Made by a program: the position numbers and the translations under genes. A model generated the notes under the pieces. It saw only the letters and a program-made list of their open reading frames with translations, was not told where the DNA came from and searched no databases. A DNA stretch of 64,000 bases from Aquatica leii. Lineage: Eukaryota; Arthropoda; Insecta; Coleoptera; Lampyridae. This document shows, piece after piece, positions 19,916 to 30,026 of the stretch (its first letter is position 1; each line of letters starts with the position of its first letter). Location of the stretch: assembly GCA_035610365.1 (NCBI GenBank), contig CM069439.1, forward strand, positions 20,535,533-20,599,532, read 5' to 3'.

Positions 19916-20344
19916 GGAAAAATAAAAAATTGTATAACTTTTTTTAGTTCAAATTTTTGATTAAGAGCCCCATTTCATAATTATTGGCGTTTTTGCTTTT
20001 CGAAAAATCGTCATTACTCCCTTATTTTAAGGAATATTTAAAAATACAAAAGTGTTCAGCATTTGCTTTCGGTTTTCTAAAATGATTATTTTCTATTTTA
20101 TCACATAAAATGGTGCCCGATCAAAAATTTCAAAACAAGATATTTTGAAAACTACTCAATCGATTTTTCATAATATAACATTTATAAAATTCTTAAATAA
20201 TCTACTACTAGATTTGTCTAAAACATTTTTTTCGATCTGCCAAAAAGGTTTTTTTTAACAAACTACAATAATCATTTAAAACAAAGTAGGCCTTTAAACA
20301 AGAAATAAACAAACAAAATAAAACAATGAACCATAAACCAACAA

Positions 20345-21210
20345 AGGAGAGACTTGCAAGAGATGTCTAGTCTTTTATATCTTCTGCTGCAGCTACTATT
20401 TTAGCCACGAGTTCTAGTTCGGTGTTTACTAGTTCTCTAGAGATCTTCATCTAATCCCAGAAAAAGAAATCTAGGGGAGTTAGGTTGAGAGCTGGTCACG
20501 GAACAATACCTTCTCTCCCAATTCACTTATTCGAATATTTTCGATTTAGTAGTGCTATGATTTCTCGGGTTGTGTGAGCCGGTGCTCTATCATGTTGAAG
20601 TCTTTGTCTGATGCTTAGCGGTAAGAAGCTCTGGCACAACGTTATTAAAAAAAATTAAATAATTTTTAAGATTAAATCAGTTTGGGAGAATGTCGGATCC
20701 AATAATATAGTCCCCTTCGTTGATGCGCACAAATAAATGTGGGGATTTTCATCACACCACAGGTGATTATTGCGAAGATTAAATACACCGTCCCTTGTGA
20801 AACATGCCTCGTCTATAAATAAAATAAACTTTTTAAAACGCCTTTGAAGATTGCAGCGTTCAAGAAACCAACGACAAGTCTAGAAAATTAATGGAGACCT
20901 TGTTCCTTCAGACCTTGCCAAACTGATTTACATCTAATCTATTTGCTATTACTCTTGTGCTCGTCGATGGCTTATCTTCAATAACATTAAGAACAGTTTT
21001 TTCAAATGCACGGGTTCGACGAAATCTATTGGAATTCCTACCAATTGTTGGGTGAAAACTTCCAGTCTCTGAAAAACTTCTACATATTCTTCTAAAAATG
21101 CGAAAACGTTGTTGCTGACGATTTGGATATCTTCTCCGATAAAATCTACGAGCTTCTAGTGCCTTGCCTTTTCAAAAACCAAGAAATTCAGCGTTTTGAT
21201 AATTATGCAT
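20345..21210 (-). pseudogene. DDE transposase remnant (Tc1/mariner-related)
   Basis: Minus-strand pieces read IDEACFTRDGVFNLRNNHLWCDENPHLFVRINEGDYIIG and, after gaps, LNLTPLDFFFW followed by ELELVAKIVAAAEDI. The DEACFTRDG and TPLDFFFW blocks are the first and third carboxylate regions of an insect DDE transposase group. Many stops and frame changes. A plus-strand fragment of the same family (WSNESCFTRNGTSNRK) lies at 40080-40400. Confidence 0.7.
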
Positions 21211-21313
21211 TTTTATACACAAATTATGCAAAATAAGCACACAAGTGCTAAACGTGACAGAAACTTTTCAAGATGAAGCAGATTTTATAAATGTTTTATT
21301 TTCAAAAATCGAT

Positions 21314-21760
21314 TGTAACGAATTTTAAAACTAATTTATTTATACACAAAATATTTACACGTTTATAATTACACGAATCAATTAAATCTAACCATATTTA
21401 ATAAAAACACTTACACTAATTTATATATTACAACCACTCGAAAGATAATGTCTGCGGATAACTTCTGTTTATCTTAAAACTGACACTTGTTTACATTAAA
21501 GGCACGTACGTTTATACTTCGTTATATTTATCTCGAACACACGCGTTAATCACTTATTTATTTAAACATCTTCTTAACACTTCCGACTTCCAAATAACTG
21601 GCCTATGACTTGTTTAAATCGTTTTTATATATTTTTGTTATCGTTCGAGAATTTTCTACATCCTTTGGTGAACGTTCTCGAAGTTGGCAATAAGTTCGTG
21701 AACGCTCTCGAAGCCGACAAAAACCTCGCGAACGTTTCATTATGTTATTTTGAAATTTTT
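21314..21760 (+). repeat. LTR-like insertion flanked by AATCGAT
   Basis: A 447-bp segment starting TGTAACGAATTTT and lying between AATCGAT at 21307-21313 and 21761-21767. Related sequence appears at about 36985-37340, and a short start (TAACGAATTTTATTATTGAAACTAATTTATTTA) at 42169-42201. The TG start and flanking duplication suit a solo LTR, but the 3' end does not finish with CA. Confidence 0.35.
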
Positions 21761-22030
21761 AATCGATCGCCATTTTGTTATTTGATAAAATAAAAAATAA
21801 TTGTACATATATAAATGTTTGAGGGAACCGAAAGCAAATGCTGAAGGTTTTTGTATTTTTTAAATATTTCTTAAAACAGGGGAGTAATGATGATTTTTCG
21901 AAAGACAAAAAACGCTAAGAACTATGTACCTGGGGCGCTAAATCAAAAATTTGAACTATGAAAAGTTCTTTCAATGACTTCTAACTGCCATTTTCGGGTG
22001 TTGCAACTTAGTATTAACACCCTGTATATA

Positions 22031-23930
22031 TTCACAATTCTATTACTACATTTAACTTTTAGTGGAGAGATCTTGCTAATTTTTTTCTTCTTAATTATTT
22101 CATTCTATTTTGTAGACTTTTTTATCGATTCGTGTTTGATGCCAACTGGGATCAATTTAATAGAGCCACCTGCTGAGTTTTTTATGTATTATTATCAACG
22201 TCATCTCTTCTCACGTGTTTCGAGTATATCTATTTTCACACCCCTCTAGGAACGGTAGAGAACTATCTCAATTAAATGAGGTAAATTTCCGCGATCGGTG
22301 AGTTTGAATGTAAGATTTGCCAATAACAAATGAAGATTCAATCGTTATTTAAATAACGTGATAAGTAAAAAAGTGTTTATCATTCAAACTAGGTTAAATG
22401 AACAATTTTGAGTAACGGATAAAAAATTATAATTCGAATGATAATAAGTGCTGAACGAAAATTTAATTTCCGTTTGAATGAATAAAAATTTATTCATACG
22501 TCAATCGACGTTGATTCTTAATTTCTGATGGATATTCCGGATGGTAGTAATATAGGTAATAAAATCTTTTTATTTTTTAAAAGTATTTTATGTTTTTAAA
22601 TAATTTTTGTAGTTAATTCCTATGTAAATTTATTTGTAATCGTTTTAGCGGTGATAAAACCAAATTTGTTTTATTTAAATCATTAATGTTTTATTATCGC
22701 TTAGAATGGGAAAAACTACGATTAAATGTTTATTTATCTTTAGAATTAATTGAACAATTATTCAATTTGCTTTGATTATTCAAAGCTAGCAATTCTTATT
22801 TTTTATTCAGAATCAGCAAGATAAATGTTATTTTTTATTCAAAATAATAGTAATAGCGATTGCATTTATATTCATTGTTTCAATTCAACATTATTGGATG
22901 ATGCTTATCTATGTCTGCTATACATTCTGATTCAGATATCTTTTGAAGGATTTTGCTTAGTCGCTTTGGACTTTTTTGGGAGTTCGCAAATTCTGATACG
23001 TTTTTGGGCACGATTGTTTTCTAATTTTTAAGCACACTTAATTTTTTTTTCAATGTACAGAGCAATATTTTGCAAATTTATGCCATGGGTTTTGAGATCA
23101 CACCATACGCCAAAATTCTCACAATTATATTTGTTGATGTGTCGTGATTTTCTCAAGTATTGTGAATCTTCTTCTCAAAACATAAGTGTTTGTTTCTTTT
23201 TTCTCATGTACACAACATTTTGTTTTATTTCTTATTTACGGAAGCTTTCAAAATACAAATCGCACAATCTATTAAAAAACTGATTCGTGAGAGTTGTTGC
23301 TTGTTCTATTCCATAGTTACTAAGGATACAAAAATACAGCCTTTCTGCCAATAATATCAATCGAAAATGCGTATGAAATGATTATTGGTTTTCATTGAAT
23401 TTGAATGGATTGAGTATAAATTCAATGTAATTTCTTGTTTAAAGAAAATTGAACAAATAGAAAGAAAAAGAATTGTTTTTTTGTTTTTTTTAAATTGAAA
23501 TCTCAGTTGGACGAAACTTCTTATGACAGTGGTGAAAACGTACTAATCTTTGAATCCACAACTAGTAGGTTATTGACCTGTTTTTTTAATCCTAGTTGTT
23601 TTCGTTTTGGTCAGGATCAAGCGATATATATCGTTATATTAAACATGAATAAACAGCAACTTAGATGGGTGGTCACAAAACGTCACAATATTTAGGGGTT
23701 GGGCACAGTCATATGCGTAAAAATATTCACGATTTTAATGGAAGTTTTCAAAACTAACCATCTTTACTAATAAAATCAATTTCGTTAAAATGGTTTTTTT
23801 TTTAATTTGGGTGGGTGATGTGCCTACTTAGGCCACCTCCTAGCGCCGTCGCTGTGAATAAATCAAAGTTCTATATATAATGAAAATTCAATAAAACATA
23901 GGTTTTTGACTGGTTTATAATAAATGTTTA
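22031..23930. other. Gene-free AT-rich stretch
   Basis: No convincing coding frame, tRNA or repeat array. Part of 23090-23250 resembles 13970-14120 (CCAGAATTCTCACA.TTA.TTTTGTTGA). Short palindromes near 22490 (TTTATTCATACGTCAATCGACG) look incidental. Confidence 0.4.
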
Positions 23931-23984
23931 ATTCTCAGAAATTTAATAAGTACTTAAAAAATTTTGAAAATGTCAATAAAAGCC

Positions 23985-24440
23985 TATCTGAATGATTTTT
24001 TTCCAAAAAAAATCTGCATCTGAAGCACATAGAATTTTCGTGGAGGCTTTTGGTTGCCATTTAGAAACGACATGCAGAGATTCGTTTGGACGCTTTAAAT
24101 ATAATGATTTTGATGTTGAAGAATTGGAAGGATTACTTGATGAAGACTCATGTGAGGCGCAAAATGAATTATTAGAAATTATTCCAAAACCAAGAAAATT
24201 GGGCTCACCCGTCGTATTTGCTGGACAATGCTTCTACCGATTCCGCCCAATAACTCGTGGCTTGACTGAGCAGCACTTCTATTCTTATGAAGATGCCAAA
24301 AATGGCTCTTTTTGTAGATAATCGCAGAAAGATGAGTCGTTTTTTTGACATGGCATTCGTATACTGCTAGAAAGATGTGAAAAAGTAGTCGCTAGCGATG
24401 AACAATACTTTAAATGATATTTACGTTACCGTTTTTTTTT
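23985..24440 (+). pseudogene. Internally deleted mariner transposase
   Basis: The frame 23992-24321 starts with the mariner DNA-binding region (FFQKKSASEAHRIFVEAFG, TTCRDSFGRFKYNDFDVE, EELEGLLDEDSCEAQNEL) and then passes, after a junction near residue 65, into the C-terminal end (RPITRGLTEQHFYSYEDAK). About 200 residues with the catalytic DD34D region are absent. The remaining C-terminus (FFDMAF..REKVVASD-like) follows in other frames to about 24415. Such deletion derivatives are common for mariner. Confidence 0.8.
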
Positions 24441-24528
24441 TAAATAAACCGTTGATTTTCACTAAAAAATAGCGACGAACCAATCAATCATGTATGTACA
24501 GTGTACTTCCCTTAATGTACACAAATAT

Positions 24529-25695
24529 CTGTGACAAAAAATTCAACACCAAGTAGGCGTTAGAATTCTTGGATCAAACTTGGCAGAACACGTCAAAGGT
24601 AGATTAAGTTGTTTTTGGTTGCAATTCTTTTGTTTTTGTGTTCTTCTTTGCGTTTTGGACTGTGATTATGCCTAGAGTGCGGCAACGTGAAAATTATCGA
24701 TAACTGAGTAAATTCGACAGAGGTCGCATTATTGGTTTACGAAAGGTGTTTTTTTATTCAAAGAAATTGCTAACCGTCTTAACCGTAACCAATCCTCTAT
24801 AGTACGATGTTATCAAGCATGGTCTAGAGAAGGTCAAGAATGTTGTAGACGAGGAAGTGGACGGCCAAGACAGACAAATGTGGTCCGCTATATTCGATTA
24901 AAGGCATTAAGAGATCGGTTTTCGAGTATAAGATCAATAGCCGATCAATGGGTTTGAAATGAAGGACGTTCTGTAACCCTTTGTACAATTTACCGTCGAA
25001 TTAAAGCTTTTGGCTTGCAGTCCTATCGACGAATCCCGATTCTGCTTGGGAATGCAAGATGGTTGCATGATGTTCAGATGTAGACGTGGAGAACGTCGCA
25101 ATGTGCTTTTTTCTGTTCAGCGACATGTTCACCACACTGTAGGTGTTATGGTATGGGGTTCTATTGTTTAAGGAAGCAGGTCGCGGTTGGTTTTCATCCG
25201 AGGCAATATGAAAGCCCGCCGATATGTTGATGAAGTGGTTTCTTCCAGGAGCTGGAGGACCCGATTTTGTAACAAGATAATACACGTTCCCACATTTCAA
25301 GCCATTCTATGGAACGTCAATATCTTGCTGTGGCCACCCAGATCTACCGATCTTTTGTCTATCGAACATGTGTGGGACATGATGGGTAGAAGACTTAAGC
25401 AATTAGCCAATCCTCCAGAGACAATAGAAGCTCTCCGGCATGAATTACAGATTGCTTGGGATGCAATACTTCAGGAAGAAATTGACCACCTGGTGGAATC
25501 CAAGCCAAGAAGGGTGCGCGAGTGTGAAACTATAATAGGGTAGTCTAACACATTATTAATAAAAAATGTTTTTATCTTTTGTTTAATTTCTTTAAAATTT
25601 CAATTGCTACCTTTGACTAGTTAAACATTTCTGCCAAGTTTGATTCAAAAATTCTAATGCCTTCTTGGTGTTGCATTTTTTATGTCAACACAACA
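24529..25695 (+). mobile_element. Tc1-like DNA transposon with about 70-bp TIRs
   Basis: Left repeat (24529-24605) and right repeat (25610-25695) are inverted copies sharing CAACACCAAG, AGGC.TTAGAATT, GATCAAACTTGGCAGAA and CAAAGGTAG. About 1.17 kb in all. The right end lies in the 3' part of the LINE at 25696-27465, whose coding sequence stops there. Confidence 0.87.
24668..25543 (+). pseudogene. Tc1-like transposase, broken
   Basis: Begins MPRVRQRENYR then LSKFDRGRIIGL (Tc1-type helix-turn-helix start), with later pieces GVMVWGSI, VFIRGNMKARRYVDEVV, a frame-shifted FYGTSISCCGHPDLP, and an open C-terminus SIEHVWDMMGRRLKQLANPPETIEALRHELQ...RRVRECETIIG. The IEHVWD block holds the third catalytic Glu. 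At least five frame breaks or stops; an internal deletion near 25060 fuses parts of the catalytic domain. Confidence 0.82.
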
Positions 25696-27465
25696 CATGG
25701 TTTCACAGTAATCAAGATGACTTAATACTAGAGATTGACACAATGATTTTTTAGTTTCCACATTTAAAACGTGCCTATTTTGAAAGATCATTATAGATTG
25801 CAATATACAGTTTGTAGACTTTTAGAAACGTGGCTAGTAAATTTTAAATCACTATCATAATATACGCCCAAATTTTTAACTATATCCTTATAAGGTATAA
25901 TACAGTCGTCCATCCTAATTAATTAAGTCTTTAAGTATTTTATTCTTAGCAATTTTAGGTCCAAATCCAATTACATAAGATTTTTTAGGGTTAACAACGA
26001 GTCTATGATCTTGTAAGAGTTGTAATAACTGTGATAAGTCATAATTTATTGCTGATACTGCTTGATGGACTTCATTTGGAGAGTTGCGTATCATCTGCAT
26101 ATGAGTGAAATTGACAGGAGAGAAGTGATTTTGGCAATTGAGATGTATAGATAATGAAAAGTAGTGGTCCCAGAATAGAGCCTTGTGGGACTCCTGTGGA
26201 AATATTTTTGAAAGTTGAAATTTTATTTCCACATTTTACAGACTGCAACCTATTCGACAGAAACGAACCAATAAATTCCAAGGCACTTTTAGAAAATTCA
26301 ACAAAATTTAATAGTGCGATAAGGAGGTCATGAGTTAAAGTGTCAAAAGCTTGTGTAAAGTCTAAGAGAACCAAACATGTCACAAGACCTTTGTCGTAGG
26401 CTGTAAGAATGTCATCCGTGACCTTCAACAATGCTGTTGCACAGCTATAACCACGTCGAAATCCCGACTGCATGGATGGAATAATGCTGTTTTTTTCTAA
26501 GTGTTGTAGAATTTGGGTTTTGATTACTTTCTCCAAGATTTTGGACATGGTTGGAAGTATGTTAATTGGCCTTAGATCAGCAAAACTTTGAGGTTTGTTT
26601 TTTAGGAAGTGGGATTATTAATGCTTTTCTTCATGATGAAGGGTATGTTCTTTTCTCTATACATGAGTTTATTGTGTGCGTAATGTACGGTAAGGTATAA
26701 ACAGCTGCAGAGAACACGCATTAATCCCGTCTATACCCGTTGCCTTGCTTTTGATGCTTTTTATTATTCTAAATATGTTATCTTCATCAACAGTTTCAAA
26801 GTCAAGGATGGACTGTCTGGGATGCATTTTTTTGGTCTAGTCATTGTCCATTGTATTCCAAAATGATTTAGAATTGGCATTTTGCAGTTTGGCGCTATAA
26901 TAAGCTTTCTTTTTCCTAATGGCACTACTCACCACGTTTCGTAAGCTTTTATAGTACTCCCAGTCTGTTGGAGATTTAGTTCTTTTGAATAGTGCTAAAG
27001 ATTTATCTCTTGTTCCCATCATATCACGTGCCATGGGGCATATCGTTTAGTGACTCTAATTGTAACATACGGTGCAAATAGGTCTAATAATAATATCATA
27101 TTAGCAGTTAGAAATTTGACTTTATCATCCACATCTTGTATATCATAAATTACTTTCCAAGGTATGGCTTTCATATGACCGACGAACTGCTCATAATTGA
27201 GTTCTTTAAAATTTCTCGTTGATATGTACTGATTTTTGATTAAAGGTACAAACATTTTAAGAGTGCAATATGTAAGTTCATGATCACTAACATGTGGAAC
27301 AGTGTATACTCCTACATTTTCAACTAAATCAGCGTTAGATGTGAGAATAAGGTCAATTAATGTAGCGCTAGTGATTGTAATTCTCGTTGGTTGTTGTATT
27401 AATTGAGCAAGTCCAAGATCGTCAAACGTTTTAGCTGTCTTCCAATTTTTGTTGTGGTCTTAACA
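25696..27465 (-). mobile_element. Non-LTR retrotransposon (LINE 2, Jockey/I-like), truncated
   Basis: Minus strand. 27019-27460: end of the endonuclease (RITITSATLIDLILTSNADL, VPHVSDHELTYC). 26837-27034: linker. 26072-26548: RT with FRRGYSCATALLKVTDD, LLDFTQAFDTL, ISTGVPQGSILGPLLF and the catalytic FHSYADDTQL. 25915-26232 and below: thumb (VVNPKKSYVIGFG, HLDYCETMC). Frame changes near 26600, 26830 and 26090. The 5' end abuts the CACTGG transposon at 27475; the 3' end is cut by the Tc1 element. Confidence 0.88.
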
Positions 27466-27475
27466 TGTAAAATTA

Positions 27476-30023
27476 CACTGGTCTGCATGAAAATCGACCC
27501 TGATACCATTTTTGACGATTCTTATGTAAAATGACCTCCTGAATCCAAAAATGAGCTCCGTTTTTACCCATCACCCACCTATTTTGGGGGGACCCCATTT
27601 TTATTTTATTTTTTGCATTTTTTTTAGAATTTTAACTTATAGCCGTTAAACATCCCAAAGCAGGTAATAAAATTTATACCAAAGTATATGGCAAAAGTTT
27701 TGCTATAAAATGTATATAGAAACAACAATAAAATACAAATATATAACAGTAAAAAAATATCAATAAACAGGAAGATTTACTGTACGACGCTGGCGATCTC
27801 AATATCACATTCAGGTTTGAACAGGAATTTTTGACAGGATTGAACTCTTCTCATTATAGTATATTACATTGTTTGCTTAACTGCTTCGATCAGTACATCT
27901 ATAGCTGTTGCAGAGTTAACTTGTCGACGTTTTAAACGTGCTGGATTTTTTGTTCATTTGTGTAAAACAGTAAAACTACTTGTACTCCGGATTTTTTCAA
28001 GTGACTAAGTGTGATTTGTGGTTAATGTCGGGCGTTGAATTACTGTTTAATTATGCCACGCGAGTGTAAAAATCATCCCGATAGCTTCTGCTATGTCTGC
28101 GGGGAATTAACTTTAAAAGCGCAACGAAAACCCCTTTTTCCGCTTGTTAAAACAGCTTATAAATTGTATTTTGATTGTCAAGTTGGCGACCAGCACAAGA
28201 CTTGGGCTCCATTAGTTTGCTGTACGACTTGTTACAGTAGTTTGACCAAATGGCTCAAAAGTACCCGTAAATCAATGCCATTTGCTGTGCCCATGGTTTG
28301 GCGTGAACTTCGCTGTCATCTTACAGATTGTTACTTTTGTATAACTTCCACCGTCGGGTTTTCGAGCAAAAGTAAGCATACAATTCAGTATCCCAATATT
28401 CCGTCAGCTCTAAGACCTGTTCCTCATAACGATAATTTGCCAATCCCAGAGCCCTCAAACACTTATACTCTAGAGCCGGAAATTGATTTAAAAGACTCTG
28501 AGCCACAACCTGGGGCTTCCAATGATACGTTCAATGATGATGAAGAGTATTCCGGAGATTTAGTTTCTCGACAACCTCACCTCCTCACTCAATCGGAATT
28601 AAATCTTGTCAGGGATTTGCAGTTACCCAAGACTAAATCTCAGCTCCTAGGGTTGTGACTTCAACAGTGGAATCTCTTAGAAAAGGGAGTAAAAATATCT
28701 TCTTACAGGACCAGACAAACAACCCTGAAATGTCTTTTCTCAGAAGATAAAGGTTCAGTGTTCTGCCCTAATGCAAATTTATTGATGACAGAGCTACAGA
28801 TGCCATGTGACCCAGACAAATGGAGACTGTTTATAGACTTATCAAAAACAAGCTTAAAAGTTGTTCTGTTGGCAAATGGGAATGACTTCCCATCAGTTCC
28901 AGTTGCATACTCTGTTGATATGAAGGAAATGTACGAAAACATCTTCAGAATCCTTGACAAAATTAGTTATCATGATTATAAGTGGAATCTTTGCGCTGAC
29001 TTAAAAGTTGTTGCTCTACTCACGGGCCTGCAATCAGGATTCACAAAATATTGCTGCTTCCTTTGTGAATGGGATAGCCGATCCCGAGATAAACATTACA
29101 TCGTACGGGACTGGCCTCTGCGAGAAAATCTTATTCCTGGTCAGAAAAATGTCGCCCACAATCCTTTGGTTCTGAAGGAAAATATTTACTTACCACCTTT
29201 ACACATCAAACTTGGATTGATCAAGCAGTTTGTGAAAGCAGTAGACAAGACAGATGCCGCATTTCAATTTTTGAAAACTAAATTTCCTCGTCTCAGCGAA
29301 GCTAAAATCAAAGAAGGGGTTTTTGTTGGTCCCCAGATTAGACAACTATTCCAAGATTCGACGTTTACTGAACACCTAAATCGAAAAGAAAAACGAGCTT
29401 GGCTTGCATTTCAAAACATTTGTAAGAACTTCCTGGGTAACCACAAAAGTGAAGATTATGTCGCTCACGTCGAGGAACTGCTTTTAGCGTACAAGGACAT
29501 AGAATGTAACATGTCTCTTAAACTTCACTTCCTTCATTTGCATCTGGACTTTTCCCTGAAAATTTAGGAGCAGTCTCGGATGAACACGGGGAACGGTTCC
29601 ATCAAGACATCGCTAAGCTGGAGAAGAGATTTTCAGGGAAGTGGAATGCAAGCATGTTGGCGGAGTACTGCTGGTTTTTGAAACGAGAGAGCTGTACCTC
29701 AGGGTATAAAAGGAAAGCAAGCACCAAGTAACGATGAATATCTTTTTATTTATTACTCTTTATAGCTAAAATAGTTCTTATTTTTCCCATTTAAATTAAA
29801 TTCATGTCCATATATTTATTATTATAATTATTATTACCGTTCGATAAATAAATTATAATTAATTTATCGAAAAGTGGTAAAATTAGAGATTTGGGGCTTC
29901 CTCGAAAATGGTGGGTGATGGAAGAAAACGGAAGACATATTTGGATTCAGGACGTCATTTTACATAAGAATCATCCGGAATAGTGTCAGGGCTCGATAAA
30001 AAATATTTTTTTGCAGACCAGTG
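27476..30023 (+). mobile_element. DNA transposon with CACTGG termini, TTA duplication and about 125-bp TIRs
   Basis: Ends read CACTGGTCTGCA..TGCAGACCAGTG. TTA lies immediately outside each end (27473-27475 and 30024-30026), suggesting a 3-bp target duplication. The inverted repeats (27476-27600 and 29900-30023) share CATTTTGACGATTCTTATGTAAAATGAC-like and TCCATCACCCACC-like blocks. One coding frame lies between. CACTG termini with a 3-bp duplication resemble the CACTA/Mirage/Chapaev group; the assignment is tentative. Confidence 0.75.
28053..29731 (+). pseudogene. Near-intact transposon protein of poorly described family (two lesions)
   Basis: About 560 codons starting MPRECKNHPDSFCYVCGE. Residues 1-110 form a Cys-rich module (SFCYVCGELT, WAPLVCCTTCYSSL, LTDCYFC) that looks zinc-binding. 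A central region follows with RLFIDLSKTSLKVVLL, NLCADLKVVALLTG, KYCCFLCEWDSRSRD and LPPLHIKLGLIKQFVKA, and a C-terminal block with SDEHGERFHQDI and MLAEYCW. The conserved acids in IDLSK, ADLKV and DEHGER are candidate catalytic residues. Lesions: TGA at 28656-28658 in frame, and one missing base near 29556. Similar proteins are, from memory, widespread in arthropods and cnidarians as uncharacterised proteins. It is a transposase candidate, not proven. Confidence 0.7.
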
Positions 30024-30026
30024 TTA

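Larger units (their letters stand above)
19920..22030 (-). mobile_element. DNA transposon with long terminal inverted repeats, Tc1/mariner-related
   Basis: The left arm, about 19948-20090, is the reverse complement of about 21825-21960 with roughly 80% matches, including AGCATTTGCTTTCGGTT and TTACTCCC blocks; weaker similarity continues outward to AACACCCTGTA near 22026. A decayed minus-strand transposase lies between. An LTR-like insertion (21314-21760) sits beside the right arm. The exact left end is hidden in PLE D tail sequence. Confidence 0.65.
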
